Below, piece by piece: positions 1 to 8,331 of a stretch of DNA of 64,000 nucleotides. Location: positions 62,001 to 126,000 of the forward strand of contig NZ_WUMN01000006.1 in NCBI RefSeq assembly GCF_009826935.1. The letters are read 5' to 3'. Under the pieces are notes generated by a model. It was not told the DNA's origin, did not search any database, and saw nothing but the letters and a program-made list of their open reading frames with translations. Position 1 is the stretch's first letter. Each line of letters opens with the position of its first letter. This DNA is from Flavobacterium sp. Sd200 (GTDB lineage: Bacteria; Bacteroidota; Bacteroidia; Flavobacteriales; Flavobacteriaceae). The position numbers and the translations under genes were made by a program.

Positions 1-752
1 ACATGCTTGTAGACGAAAAGTTTGGTCAGGCAAGTACTAAAGTGGTTATAGAAGAGTTTTTAGATGGTATAGAACTTAGCTGTTTTGTGCTTACCGATGG
101 TAAAAGTTATAAACTGCTGCCTACTGCAAAAGACTATAAGCGCATAGGGGAAGGCGATAAAGGTCTTAACACCGGCGGAATGGGTGCTGTATCTCCGGTA
201 CCGTTTGCCGATGCCGAGTTTATGCAAAAAATTGAGGAGCGTATTGTAAAACCTACTATTCAGGGCTTTGTAAACGACAATATAGATTATAAAGGCTTTG
301 TATTTATCGGACTTATAAAAGTAGGTAACGACCCTTTTGTAATAGAATATAATGTGCGAATGGGCGACCCTGAAACCGAAGTGGTTATACCAAGGCTGAA
401 AAGCGACCTTGTAGAGGTATTTAACGCCATGGCAAACCAAACGCTTGATACTGTTGATTTTGAAATAGATTCAAGGAGTGCTGCTACAGTAATGTTAGTA
501 TCCGGTGGCTATCCTGAAGATTATGAGAAAGGGAAAGTTATAACCGGGCTCGATGCTGTTGAAGGCTCTATTGTATTTCATGCCGGTACAACATTAAGTG
601 GTACAGATGCAGTAACATCGGGTGGTCGTGTACTTGCTGTAACCTCATATGGGGAAGACTTTAAAGAGGCCATAAAAAAATCTTATCAAAACATAGATAA
701 ACTACATTTTGATAAGATGTATTATAGAAAAGATATTGGCTTTGACTTATGA
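1..752 (+). CDS. purD: Phosphoribosylamine--glycine ligase, C-terminal part (partial)
   Basis: This is the C-terminal ~250 residues of GAR synthetase, which joins phosphoribosylamine and glycine with ATP in purine synthesis. The family is about 420 residues long, so the start lies upstream of the window and the ATG at position 3 is internal. Visible features are the ATP-grasp core (VVIEEFLDG, then KDYKRIGEGDKGLNTGGMGA), the metal-binding segment EYNVRMGDPETE, and the C-terminal domain with SGGYPEDYEKG and SGGRVLAVT. The gene ends six bases inside the convergent small membrane protein gene. Identification is secure; only the 5' end is missing. Confidence 0.97.
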   Translation, partial: MLVDEKFGQASTKVVIEEFLDGIELSCFVLTDGKSYKLLPTAKDYKRIGEGDKGLNTGGMGAVSPVPFADAEFMQKIEERIVKPTIQGFVNDNIDYKGFVFIGLIKVGNDPFVIEYNVRMGDPETEVVIPRLKSDLVEVFNAMANQTLDTVDFEIDSRSAATVMLVSGGYPEDYEKGKVITGLDAVEGSIVFHAGTTLSGTDAVTSGGRVLAVTSYGEDFKEAIKKSYQNIDKLHFDKMYYRKDIGFDL

Positions 753-977
753 TAAGAAAGAGTGAGCCGTAGTATCCTGTTTGTCTTCGCCTGTAGCATC
801 AAATATCCTGATCTGTTTTAGCCAGTAAACAAAAGCTGCACAGCAAATAATGATAAAAATCCAGGTAATAATGTTGGCAGTCCACCAGTTCTCTAATTCA
901 AGATTCCTGAAAAAGTGCATTGGAATAAACAGGATGTCAGTAAAAAGATAATCTATGGCTTCAAAAAATGCTCTCAT
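747..977 (-). CDS. Small membrane protein (DUF6341-like)
   Basis: A protein of about 76 residues with one clear membrane segment (WTANIITWIFIIICCAAFVYWL) and a short polar C-terminus ending in HSFLS. I chose the ATG at 977 (MRAFFEAIDYLF) over the upstream GTG at 1004, because the extra nine residues look non-coding and the sequence from MRAFF onward resembles short flavobacterial proteins of the DUF6341 type. The 3' end overlaps the end of purD by six bases in convergent orientation. Function is unknown; the family assignment is from memory of the pattern and is tentative. Confidence 0.7.
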   Translation of the reverse strand: MRAFFEAIDYLFTDILFIPMHFFRNLELENWWTANIITWIFIIICCAAFVYWLKQIRIFDATGEDKQDTTAHSFLS

Positions 978-1023
978 TTTTAGATAAGTATTTAGTTCAG
1001 TCACAAATGTATAAAATATTCAC

Positions 1024-1953
1024 ATGTTAGCAAGTATTTTTAGTAAAACAAGACCTATAAATTACGTTTTACTGGGCATTGCCCTGGTCTTGTTCTATTT
1101 TTTAAACTTGTTTAAAGAAACATCATGGCTGCAGGACTACACTCTTGCAGCCCAAAAAATAGGGTTATTGCTGTTATTGGCCGGTTCTTTACTTCTAACC
1201 GGCTTTATAACCCTGCGCAACACCCTAACAAAAGCAAACAGCTATGCCGTTGTACTGTTTTTGTTGTTTTTAATAATGTTTCCTACCACACTAACAAACA
1301 GCAATATAATTATTGCAAACTTTTTTTTATTGCTGGCATTACGCAGGCTGGTATCGTTGCAATCGCTCATAACCCCAAAAGAAAAAATATTCGACGCTTC
1401 TTTCTGGATATTTGCCGCAGCAGTATTTCATTTTTGGTGTATTATTTTTATTGTGCTGGTTTTTATATCGATAGTATTTCACGTAGCTCGCGACTATCGC
1501 AACTGGATCATACCATTTATAGCTTTTGTTGCGGTAACACTGCTGTACACTATGGCTGGCTTAATGATTAACCACAGCTTTTTTGACCATATACTTACAC
1601 AAATTACCCCGGGTTTTGATTTTACTTATTTCGAAAATATTTATCAAAACATAGCCCTTGCCATCTATGCCTCTATTGTTGCATTGTTTGTTGCACCTTA
1701 TGTAGTTAGCCTGAGCAGCAAGCCGCTTAACCTGCAATCATCACATAAAAAAATATTATATTCTTTTTTAATAGGAGTGGGCATCTATGTGCTTTCTGCC
1801 GAAAAGAACAATAGCTTTTTAACCTTTACTTTTGCACCTTTAGCCATTATAGGGGCTAATTATATCGAAAGTCAGGAAAACCAATGGGTGCGCGAAGCCG
1901 TTGTTTCGGGCATTTTAGCCATTGCCGTTTTTATATTTTTTATGCAACTATAG
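1024..1953 (+). CDS. Polytopic membrane protein, DUF6427-like
   Basis: A 309-residue, strongly hydrophobic protein with roughly eight to nine membrane segments and no soluble domain. The N-terminus (MLASIFSKTRPINYVLLG) matches a flavobacterial family classed as DUF6427, sometimes mislabelled as a beta-carotene monooxygenase in databases; I see no support for that activity. It sits divergently from the small membrane protein gene and converges on upp, overlapping its 3' end by six bases. Its position beside purD and upp is typical of this bacterial family. The function is not known. Confidence 0.85.
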   Translation: MLASIFSKTRPINYVLLGIALVLFYFLNLFKETSWLQDYTLAAQKIGLLLLLAGSLLLTGFITLRNTLTKANSYAVVLFLLFLIMFPTTLTNSNIIIANFFLLLALRRLVSLQSLITPKEKIFDASFWIFAAAVFHFWCIIFIVLVFISIVFHVARDYRNWIIPFIAFVAVTLLYTMAGLMINHSFFDHILTQITPGFDFTYFENIYQNIALAIYASIVALFVAPYVVSLSSKPLNLQSSHKKILYSFLIGVGIYVLSAEKNNSFLTFTFAPLAIIGANYIESQENQWVREAVVSGILAIAVFIFFMQL

Positions 1954-2601
1954 TTTATTGCCATAGGCAAGGTCTCCTGCATCGCCAAGGCCGGGCACTA
2001 TATATTTCTTTTCGTTTAAATGGCTGTCTATAGAACCTATCCACAAATGGCAGCTATCGGGCAATTGCTTTTTTAAGTATTCAATACCCTCGGGCGCAGC
2101 AATTACAACGGCAATATGAATTTCTTTTGGAGTTTCATTTTCCATAAGCTTTTTAAATACCGCAACCAATGATAATCCTGTGGCCAGCATAGGGTCGGCC
2201 AAAATCATTACCTTATCTGTTAAAGATGGTACTGCCTTATACTCTACTAAAATATCAAAAGCATCATCCTTGTTTGGGTGATGGCGGTAGGCCGATACAA
2301 AACCATTTTCGGCTTCATCAAAATACGATAGGATCCCTTCATGCAATGCAAGTCCTGCACGCAGTATAGAACATATCACCACCTTATCTCTCAATAAGGA
2401 GGTATCTTTATTTCCAAGAGGTGTGGTTACCTCTGTAGGTGTATAACTCAGGTTTTTGCTTATTTCATAGCCCATAATCTCCCCTATCCGCTGGATGTTT
2501 TTCCTGAAACGCATACTGTCTTTTTGTATCGTTACATCACGAATCTGTGCCATAAAATGGTTCAGGATACTGTTGCCTTCCGAGAGATCATGCACTATCA
2601 T
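1948..2601 (-). CDS. upp: Uracil phosphoribosyltransferase
   Basis: A 217-residue enzyme that salvages uracil with PRPP to UMP. The PRPP-binding loop is visible as MILADPMLATGLSL, preceded by the conserved VVICSILRAGLALHEG segment, and the uracil-binding C-terminus ends in VPGLGDAGDLAYGNKL. Length matches the family (about 210-217). It is a single-gene unit on the minus strand, divergent from the DUF4254 gene and convergent with the DUF6427-like gene. Identification is firm. Confidence 0.97.
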   Translation of the reverse strand: MIVHDLSEGNSILNHFMAQIRDVTIQKDSMRFRKNIQRIGEIMGYEISKNLSYTPTEVTTPLGNKDTSLLRDKVVICSILRAGLALHEGILSYFDEAENGFVSAYRHHPNKDDAFDILVEYKAVPSLTDKVMILADPMLATGLSLVAVFKKLMENETPKEIHIAVVIAAPEGIEYLKKQLPDSCHLWIGSIDSHLNEKKYIVPGLGDAGDLAYGNKL

Positions 2602-2643
2602 TTTGCTAAAAATTTTGTGTTATGATGATAAAAGTATTAAAAC

Positions 2644-2651
2644 TATATTTG
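2644..2651 (+). promoter_or_regulatory. Promoter -7 element for the DUF4254 gene
   Basis: TATATTTG fits the Bacteroidota -7 consensus TANNTTTG and lies 16 bases before the ATG of the DUF4254 gene. A TTG at 2615-2617 is 26 bases upstream, slightly too far for an ideal -33 element, so this is a moderate call. Confidence 0.4.
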
Positions 2652-2667
2652 TAAAAAAATAAAATAT

Positions 2668-3273
2668 ATGTTTTCTGCTATAGCATTTCCCATTTTTGAA
2701 CAAAGCATTAAAGATTATCATTTATATGATGATATCAACCAGCCTATAAACAACCCTTTCCGTAAGGATAAAATAGAGCACCTGCTCTATGCCAAAAATT
2801 GGGTAGACACTGTACAATGGCATTATGAAGACATCATCCGTAACCCGGAAATTGATCCGGTTGAAGCTCTTACGCTTAAACGCAAAATAGATGCTTCTAA
2901 CCAGGAGCGTACAGATATGGTAGAATATATTGACAGCTATTTTTTACAGCAATATGCCAATGTAACACCAAACGAAAACGCTACTATAAACTCTGAAAGC
3001 CCGGCATGGGCCATAGACAGGCTGTCTATACTTGCACTTAAAATATATCACATGAACGAGGAGGCTACCCGCGAAGATGCCACCCCGGAACACAGACAAA
3101 AATGCCAAGAAAAACTTGACGTGCTTTTAGAGCAGAAAAAAGACCTTAGTACTGCTATAGATACCCTGCTTGCCGATATAGAAAGCGGCAACAAGTTCAT
3201 GAAAGTGTACAAGCAAATGAAAATGTACAACGATGATGAACTAAACCCTGTGCTTTATCAAAACAAAAAATAG
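2668..3273 (+). CDS. DUF4254 family protein
   Basis: A 201-residue, soluble, largely alpha-helical protein typical of the Bacteroidota family DUF4254. Recognisable stretches include the N-terminal FPIFEQSIKDYHLYDD and the central PAWAIDRLSILALKIYHM. There is no signal peptide or membrane segment. It lies six bases before the glycosyltransferase family 9 gene on the same strand, and this pairing suggests a shared role in envelope polysaccharide or LPS core assembly. That is inference from context only; the biochemical function is unknown. Confidence 0.88.
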   Translation: MFSAIAFPIFEQSIKDYHLYDDINQPINNPFRKDKIEHLLYAKNWVDTVQWHYEDIIRNPEIDPVEALTLKRKIDASNQERTDMVEYIDSYFLQQYANVTPNENATINSESPAWAIDRLSILALKIYHMNEEATREDATPEHRQKCQEKLDVLLEQKKDLSTAIDTLLADIESGNKFMKVYKQMKMYNDDELNPVLYQNKK

Positions 3274-3279
3274 GCTGAA

Positions 3280-4332
3280 ATGCCCCACAGAAAACATAAA
3301 CACCTGCTCCTGTTGCGTTTTTCGGCAATGGGCGATGTTGCCATTACTGTGCCTGTGGTACGTGCATTGGTACAACAACACCCCAATGTTAAAGTTACAG
3401 TAGCATCGCGTGCAGAGTATATGCCTTTTTTTGATGGCATACCTAACGTAAACTTTTATGAAGCCAATTTTAAAAAAGCCCATAAGGGCTTTTTTGGTTT
3501 GCTTAAATTATACAGGGCACTGCGCCACTTGCATATTTATGCCGTGGCCGACCTGCATAATGTAATGCGCTCTAAGGTAATTACCTTTTTGTTTTCGATC
3601 CGCGGCAAAAAAACAGCTACGACCAATAAAATGCGCAGCGAACGTGCTGCGCTAACTGCGCTAAAAGACAAACAGATAAACCCATTGCCACAGGTAACAC
3701 AACTTCATGCTGATGTTTTAGCTCAACTGGGTTTCCCGATAGACTTAAGCAAAGTTGTTTTTCCTGAGCCTTTTACATTACCTGAAGATGTTACGAGAAC
3801 AACTGGTACAAAAGAAGGCAACTGGATAGGCATAGCGCCATTTGCACAGCACAGCGGCAAAGTATATCCAAAAGACCTGATACAGCAGGTGATTAATACT
3901 CTTGCTGATAATCCTGAAAATAAACTCTTCCTTTTTGGCGGTGGCAGGCATGAAGCCAGGATACTGAAAGAATATGCCGGCAACAGGCCAAATATTGTAG
4001 TATTAGCGGGTGGTGTATTAATCCTAAAACAGGAACTGAAAGTTATAAGCAACCTCAACGTTATGCTAAGCATGGACAGCGCCAATGCACACATGGCAGC
4101 TATGCTGGGCATTAAGGCTATTACTCTTTGGGGAGCTACCCATCCCTATGCCGGGTTTGCACCTTTTAATCAACCCGCGGACTTTGCCCTTACTGCCAAT
4201 AGAGACCAATATCCTATGTTGCCAACCTCTATATATGGCAATAAAAAAGTTGAAGGTTATGAAGATGCCATGCGCACCATTAGTCCTGAAAGCGTTGTAG
4301 CTAAAATAAATGAGGTATTAGAATTAGAATAG
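3280..4332 (+). CDS. Glycosyltransferase family 9 (heptosyltransferase-like)
   Basis: A 350-residue GT-B enzyme of the ADP-heptose:LPS heptosyltransferase family. The N-terminal Rossmann domain begins with HLLLLRFSAMGDVAITVPVVRAL, the classic RxxxxGDxxxxxPxxxxL pattern. The C-terminal domain has a nucleotide-sugar site around FGGGRHEARIL and SMDSANAHMAAMLGIKAITLWGATHP. It probably adds a sugar to the lipid A-core at the cytoplasmic face of the inner membrane. It forms an operon with the DUF4254 gene just upstream. The exact sugar donor cannot be read from sequence. Confidence 0.92.
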   Translation: MPHRKHKHLLLLRFSAMGDVAITVPVVRALVQQHPNVKVTVASRAEYMPFFDGIPNVNFYEANFKKAHKGFFGLLKLYRALRHLHIYAVADLHNVMRSKVITFLFSIRGKKTATTNKMRSERAALTALKDKQINPLPQVTQLHADVLAQLGFPIDLSKVVFPEPFTLPEDVTRTTGTKEGNWIGIAPFAQHSGKVYPKDLIQQVINTLADNPENKLFLFGGGRHEARILKEYAGNRPNIVVLAGGVLILKQELKVISNLNVMLSMDSANAHMAAMLGIKAITLWGATHPYAGFAPFNQPADFALTANRDQYPMLPTSIYGNKKVEGYEDAMRTISPESVVAKINEVLELE

Positions 4333-4350
4333 CCCTAAATCTATTGAATT

Positions 4351-4788
4351 ATGAATAAAATTTTAAAAATATTCATCGGGTTAATAACGCTATTAATTCT
4401 GCAAGCCTGCAATGAAAAATCAAATTCTGATAAAATTACTTTATCTAAAAATACATTAGGGCAAAAAAAGGAATACACTTGTGAGGAATGTATTGTATTG
4501 ATTGACAATCTTGTAAAAAAAAGTAGCTATGATAGCTATTTCAAATCAAATTACAAAAGCAGCTATTCAATTTTAGTTAATGAAGCTACTAAAGAAAAAA
4601 TCACAATTCAAATCCTGTTAACAGATAACGAACATAATAATATACCTATAGGTTGGCTCGAATTAGATCTTCAAAATGATAAATTAAGAAACATCACTAA
4701 CGATGACGAAAATCCAGAAGATTTGCAATCTGACGCCAGCTTAATCAACCAGTTTAAAGATCAGTGCATGCAATGCTGTACTGACTAA
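4351..4788 (+). CDS. Putative cysteine-rich lipoprotein
   Basis: A 145-residue protein with a lipoprotein signal (ILQAC, acylated Cys20) and no family I recognise. After maturation it carries a CEEC motif (Cys44, Cys47) and a C-terminal CMQCC cluster (Cys139, 142, 143), suggesting disulfides or a metal site. The gene is noticeably more AT-rich than the upstream glycosyltransferase and lies 18 bases after it, so it may be transcribed with that gene. It converges on the exonuclease gene. The signal peptide makes the coding call sound, but the function is unknown. Confidence 0.75.
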   Translation: MNKILKIFIGLITLLILQACNEKSNSDKITLSKNTLGQKKEYTCEECIVLIDNLVKKSSYDSYFKSNYKSSYSILVNEATKEKITIQILLTDNEHNNIPIGWLELDLQNDKLRNITNDDENPEDLQSDASLINQFKDQCMQCCTD

Positions 4789-4811
4789 ATTTAAATTAGT
4801 TTTTAGTAAAT

Positions 4812-5525
4812 TCACACGTGTATTACCTCGTCATCTACTAAAAGTTCTTCTCGGCGCAGGCGCAGTAAAACCTGTGCAACGGCAACCACATCTTTTTCGC
4901 AGTAGGTAACAATACGGTCTATATCTTTTTCCACATAAAAAACGTGGCCCACCTGGCTGCCATCTATATCGCCTTTTGGCGATGGTATATTGAGTATCTT
5001 AGTGAGCAATTTTAGAGAAGTAAAACTTTTATAATCGCCAAATTTCCAGAGTTCCATGGTGTCGAGGTGTGGCACTTCCCAAGGCTTTTTACCAAATAGG
5101 TTTAACTTGGGCGGAATAGGAAGGCTGTTAATTATCATGCGGCGGGCAATGAACGGAAAATCGAACTCCTTTGCATTGTGCCCGCACATAATATGCTGCG
5201 GCTGGCTAAAATGGTTGTTAAGCAAATTACTGAAATCTTTTAAAATGCTTACTTCATCACCATGAAAAGACGTTACCCTAAAATGCCGTATGTCTCCCCT
5301 AAAAGTAAAATATCCGGCCGAGAGGCACACAATTTTGCCAAACTCTGCCCAAATTCCTGCGCGGTCATAAAACTCCTCTGCAGTAAAATCGTCTTTGCGC
5401 TGGTATTGGGTCTTTAGGGCATAAAGCTCTTGTGTTTCATCATCAAGAAGGCTGTAATGTTCCTGCTCCGGCACGGTTTCTATATCAAGAAAAAGTATAT
5501 TTTCAAGTCTTATTTTTTCAATCAT
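4812..5525 (-). CDS. 3'-5' exonuclease related to the PolB proofreading domain
   Basis: A 237-residue RNase H-fold exonuclease of the PF10108 type. The DEDD catalytic motifs are visible: FLDIETVP near the N-terminus (Exo I), CGHNAKEFDFPFIARRM in the middle (Exo II) and YCEKDVVAVAQVLLRLR near the C-terminus (Exo III). It acts on DNA or RNA 3' ends with two metal ions and has no polymerase domain attached. It lies 42 bases downstream of the serine hydrolase gene on the same strand. The substrate in vivo is not known for this family. Confidence 0.93.
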   Translation of the reverse strand: MIEKIRLENILFLDIETVPEQEHYSLLDDETQELYALKTQYQRKDDFTAEEFYDRAGIWAEFGKIVCLSAGYFTFRGDIRHFRVTSFHGDEVSILKDFSNLLNNHFSQPQHIMCGHNAKEFDFPFIARRMIINSLPIPPKLNLFGKKPWEVPHLDTMELWKFGDYKSFTSLKLLTKILNIPSPKGDIDGSQVGHVFYVEKDIDRIVTYCEKDVVAVAQVLLRLRREELLVDDEVIHV

Positions 5526-5567
5526 TACCTATTAGCCACAAAGGCATATTTTTCTTGCCAAACAAAA

Positions 5568-6776
5568 TTAATTTACAGCCTCAGCCTTGGTTAACGGTTT
5601 ATTGTTACCGGCTCCCTGGTCGGGTTCCATAAGCCCAAGCATTTTATAGGCTTCATCTACATATACATAAAAATCGTTGCTGTGCGGGTCGGTCTCTGTT
5701 TGCAGGCCTTTAATATGGCCCAGTCGGCAAATAATAAGTTTGTCCTCAGGTATTACAATTACAAACTGCCCAAGATGACCACGCATGTAATACATTTTCT
5801 TGTCGAGGTAATTGTTCAGCCACCATCCATAACCATACTGCGGCGAGGCTGCAAAACGTGGTGTTCTCATTTTAGCCACATCGGTACTGTCTATAATTTG
5901 TGTGCCGTTCCATTTGCCGTGATGCAGGAACAATTTTCCAAAGCGCGAAAAATCGCGGGCATTGCTGGCAATACAGCAATAGGCTTTTTCTATACCGTCT
6001 TTATGGTCGGTTTGCCATAGGGCATCATTATCAGCACCCATAGGCTGCCAAAATTTTTCAGAAACATAATCAGACAAATGCATTCCTGTAGCTTTTACAA
6101 TAACCATCGCCAGCAATTCGGTAGCACCGCTCACATATTCAAATTCTTTACCCGGCTCTTTAATAACCCCTACGTTCAGCATCGTCTTTTCAAGTTCTTC
6201 ACCAAAATAAGCACGGGTTGTAATTGAAAACGCACTGCTGTACTTCTCGTCCCAATCGAGACCGGTCGCCATCGACGATAAATCGCCTACGGTTAGCTTA
6301 GCCGCAAGGCCACTGCCAAACTCAGGAAAATAATCACTCACTTTTTGGTCGAGACTTTTGATTTTTCCTTCCTCAATGGCTTTAAACATAGCTATAGAAA
6401 CCACACTTTTAGCCATGCTGAACGAATTAGATTTTGAATTCTTTCCATATCCGTCATAATAGCTTTCGTGCCAAATACTATCGTTCTTAATAATAAGATA
6501 AGCAACAGTACCCAGTTCTTTATGGGCTTCTTCGAGCCTCTTAGTAGCTTTTACCTTATTATAGTCTTTTGCTGTTGCCCAGGGCTGAGAAGTTCCTTTT
6601 TTAATAGTGCGGTTATCAAAATGCACATAGTCATCAAGGTAAGCCGTGGTTTTGCCGTGCAGGTAAACTACCCTAACAGCTTTCAGCAAATAATCGGCAT
6701 TAAAAATATAAAGCAGGGCGACCACAATAGCCAGCAATGCTATGAGCCCGATGAAGAGTTTTTTAAGAAATTTCAT
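5568..6776 (-). CDS. Serine hydrolase, beta-lactamase/class C fold
   Basis: A 402-residue membrane-anchored or secreted member of the beta-lactamase-related serine hydrolases. Residues ~5-27 form an uncleaved signal/anchor. The nucleophile motif SxxK is SMAK at Ser120-Lys123 in SFSMAKSVVS; the Tyr motif is in FEYVSGATELL, and the third motif is MRGHLGQFV near residue 345. The family includes esterases, D-aminopeptidases and penicillin-binding proteins, so the substrate cannot be assigned; a peptidoglycan or ester substrate in the periplasm is plausible. It appears to be the first gene of a two-gene minus-strand unit with the exonuclease. Confidence 0.9.
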   Translation of the reverse strand: MKFLKKLFIGLIALLAIVVALLYIFNADYLLKAVRVVYLHGKTTAYLDDYVHFDNRTIKKGTSQPWATAKDYNKVKATKRLEEAHKELGTVAYLIIKNDSIWHESYYDGYGKNSKSNSFSMAKSVVSIAMFKAIEEGKIKSLDQKVSDYFPEFGSGLAAKLTVGDLSSMATGLDWDEKYSSAFSITTRAYFGEELEKTMLNVGVIKEPGKEFEYVSGATELLAMVIVKATGMHLSDYVSEKFWQPMGADNDALWQTDHKDGIEKAYCCIASNARDFSRFGKLFLHHGKWNGTQIIDSTDVAKMRTPRFAASPQYGYGWWLNNYLDKKMYYMRGHLGQFVIVIPEDKLIICRLGHIKGLQTETDPHSNDFYVYVDEAYKMLGLMEPDQGAGNNKPLTKAEAVN

Positions 6777-6848
6777 AAAAGGTGGTTATGGATAGCTACG
6801 AATTTAAGCAAAATTTGTTTTAGATAGAACACGGATGACGCCAAGACA

Positions 6849-6950
6849 GTTTCAGGTTTAAAGTTTCAGGTTTGTTTTAAAGTTCTGTAGGCAGTCTTTA
6901 TGTAAGAGTGTGGCTGCTCCATCCCCTTCGGGGAGGGTTGGGGAGGGGAC
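6849..6950. repeat. Dispersed intergenic repeats
   Basis: The gap between the serine hydrolase and ogt genes contains two repeat-like blocks. At 6849-6884 there is a tandem-like CAGGTTTAAAGTTT/CAGGTTTGTTTTAAAG stretch. At 6921-6949 there is a GC-rich block, CCCCTTCGGGGAGGG followed by TTGGGGAGGGG, that can fold on itself. Blocks of this kind are familiar as dispersed intergenic repeats in Flavobacterium. No gene is supported here. Confidence 0.5.
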
Positions 6951-7002
6951 AAAAAAGATTTGGATACACAGTAGCCCTCTTAGAGAAATTGGTATGAGGC
7001 AC

Positions 7003-7476
7003 CTAAAACAAACTCCCCTGCGCTGGTGGGCATTCGTGTTCCAGGAGCCATTTTTTGCGCCAAAGTCCTCCTGCATATCCGGTTAAGGAACCGTCGCTGC
7101 CTATAACACGGTGGCAGGGTACTATTATCCATAAAGGGTTTTTGCCGTTTGCCGATGCTACTGCCCGTATGGCCTTGAAATCGCCCAATTGTTTAGAAAG
7201 TTCAAGATAGGATGTGGTGTTTCCAAACGGAATATTTAGCAACGCTTCCCATACTCTTTTCTGAAAAACAGTTCCCACTGGGTTTATCTTAAAATCAAAA
7301 TTTTGGCGGCTGCCGTCAAAATATTCCTGCAATTGGGTTACTGCTATTTTAAGCTCCTCGGGGATAACAGCAGAGGTGCTTACCTCATCATCTAAAATAG
7401 ATATTTTGCTTATACCAAAACTATCGCCTGTAATAACGGCAATGCCAAGAGGGGTTTTAATAAAAGCCTGCTGCAT
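7003..7476 (-). CDS. ogt: Methylated-DNA--[protein]-cysteine S-methyltransferase
   Basis: A suicide repair protein that transfers alkyl groups from O6-alkylguanine or O4-alkylthymine to its own cysteine. The active site PCHR is in WIIVPCHRVIGSDG, followed by TGYAGGLWRKKWLLEHE; the helix-turn-helix region precedes it (IPFGNTTSYLELSKQLGDFKAIRAVASANG). I chose the ATG at 7476 (MQQAFIKTPLG), giving 157 residues as expected, over a GTG at 7560 that adds an unrelated N-terminus. It is downstream of and co-oriented with the DUF1573 gene, but a terminator separates them. Confidence 0.94.
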   Translation of the reverse strand: MQQAFIKTPLGIAVITGDSFGISKISILDDEVSTSAVIPEELKIAVTQLQEYFDGSRQNFDFKINPVGTVFQKRVWEALLNIPFGNTTSYLELSKQLGDFKAIRAVASANGKNPLWIIVPCHRVIGSDGSLTGYAGGLWRKKWLLEHECPPAQGSLF

Positions 7477-7560
7477 TTTGTTTATTTTTTTTAGGAGATA
7501 TAAAGATACGCAACGAGGCTTAATTTTTGTAGAAAATTGTAGACGTGTGTAGAAAACCAC

Positions 7561-7593
7561 AAAAAAAAGCCACCGGAAAAACCGATGGCTTTA
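7561..7593 (-). terminator. Intrinsic terminator of the DUF1573 gene
   Basis: Read on the minus strand, a stem GCCATCGG/CCGGTGGC closes a five-T loop and is followed by eight T residues. It lies just past the stop codon of the DUF1573 gene and would end its transcript before ogt. Confidence 0.8.
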
Positions 7594-7615
7594 CTAACCT
7601 TTTAAGGGGTTTATA

Positions 7616-8134
7616 TTATTGCTGAGTTGTAGCAGGTGCAGCAGCCGGACCTACAGCAGCAGGTGCAGGGTTTACTTTACCTTTTATTGTAAGTACTTTT
7701 GGACTCTCAGTATCGTTAGCAGTAACAGTAACAGTTTTTGTAAACGCACCTTCGTTAGCAGCGTTGTAAGTAGCTTTTACCATACCGCTCTCTCCTGGTT
7801 TGATAGGAGTTTTAGTATAGTCAGCAGCAGTACATCCGCAAGAAGCTTTTACATTAGTAATAAGGATAGTTTGCTTAGATGTGTTTTTAAAAGTAAACTC
7901 GTGAGTTACAGGTTTTCCTTTTTCGATATCGCCAAAAGAATGCGAATCGTTAGTAAATGTAAGACCTGTTGGTTTAGAAACAACAGGAGTTGCAGCAGCA
8001 GGAGCTGTAGCAGCTTTTACAGGCACACTTGCAGATTTAATATCTTTTTTTGCAGTTGCTTGTTGTGCATTTGCAGAAACAGAGAAAAATAACGCTCCAA
8101 CGGCTGCAAATAAAGAAAGTTTAAGAGTTTTCAT
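7616..8134 (-). CDS. DUF1573 domain secreted protein
   Basis: A 172-residue protein with a cleavable signal peptide (SLFAAVGALFFSVSANAQQA), an Ala/Pro-rich linker, one DUF1573 domain from about residue 55 to 155, and an Ala/Pro-rich tail ending in Gln-Gln. The family signature is visible as HSFGDIEKGKPVTHEFTFKNT and CGCTAADYTKTPIKPGE. DUF1573 is an immunoglobulin-like fold common in exported Bacteroidota proteins; its role is unknown. It is divergent from the histidine kinase gene and has its own promoter and terminator. Strong start and signal peptide. Confidence 0.92.
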   Translation of the reverse strand: MKTLKLSLFAAVGALFFSVSANAQQATAKKDIKSASVPVKAATAPAAATPVVSKPTGLTFTNDSHSFGDIEKGKPVTHEFTFKNTSKQTILITNVKASCGCTAADYTKTPIKPGESGMVKATYNAANEGAFTKTVTVTANDTESPKVLTIKGKVNPAPAAVGPAAAPATTQQ

Positions 8135-8180
8135 AATTACTTGTACTATTTAGTTAATAATGTTCTGATTATTGATATTA

Positions 8181-8188
8181 CAAATATA
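8181..8188 (-). promoter_or_regulatory. Promoter -7 element for the DUF1573 gene
   Basis: On the minus strand the sequence reads TATATTTG (TANNTTTG consensus), 46 bases upstream of the DUF1573 start codon. No ideal TTG is found at the expected -33 distance. Confidence 0.4.
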
Positions 8189-8331
8189 TTTACTTAATAC
8201 CATAAAGTTGTTAACTGATTTCAAACTATTGTTAATAACATGTTAACGGGTTGTGGTGTGCAATTTTTTATAGTAATATCGGTTTCAAATTTACGTTTTC
8301 GTGTACACTTAAGCAAATTGCATTCCAAAGA

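Noticed and set aside
1125..1571. 148-residue plus-strand frame inside the DUF6427-like gene
   Set aside because: Lies wholly within a membrane protein gene in another frame; residue composition is not protein-like.
5682..6020. 112-residue frame opposite the serine hydrolase
   Set aside because: Antisense shadow of a gene with intact catalytic motifs.
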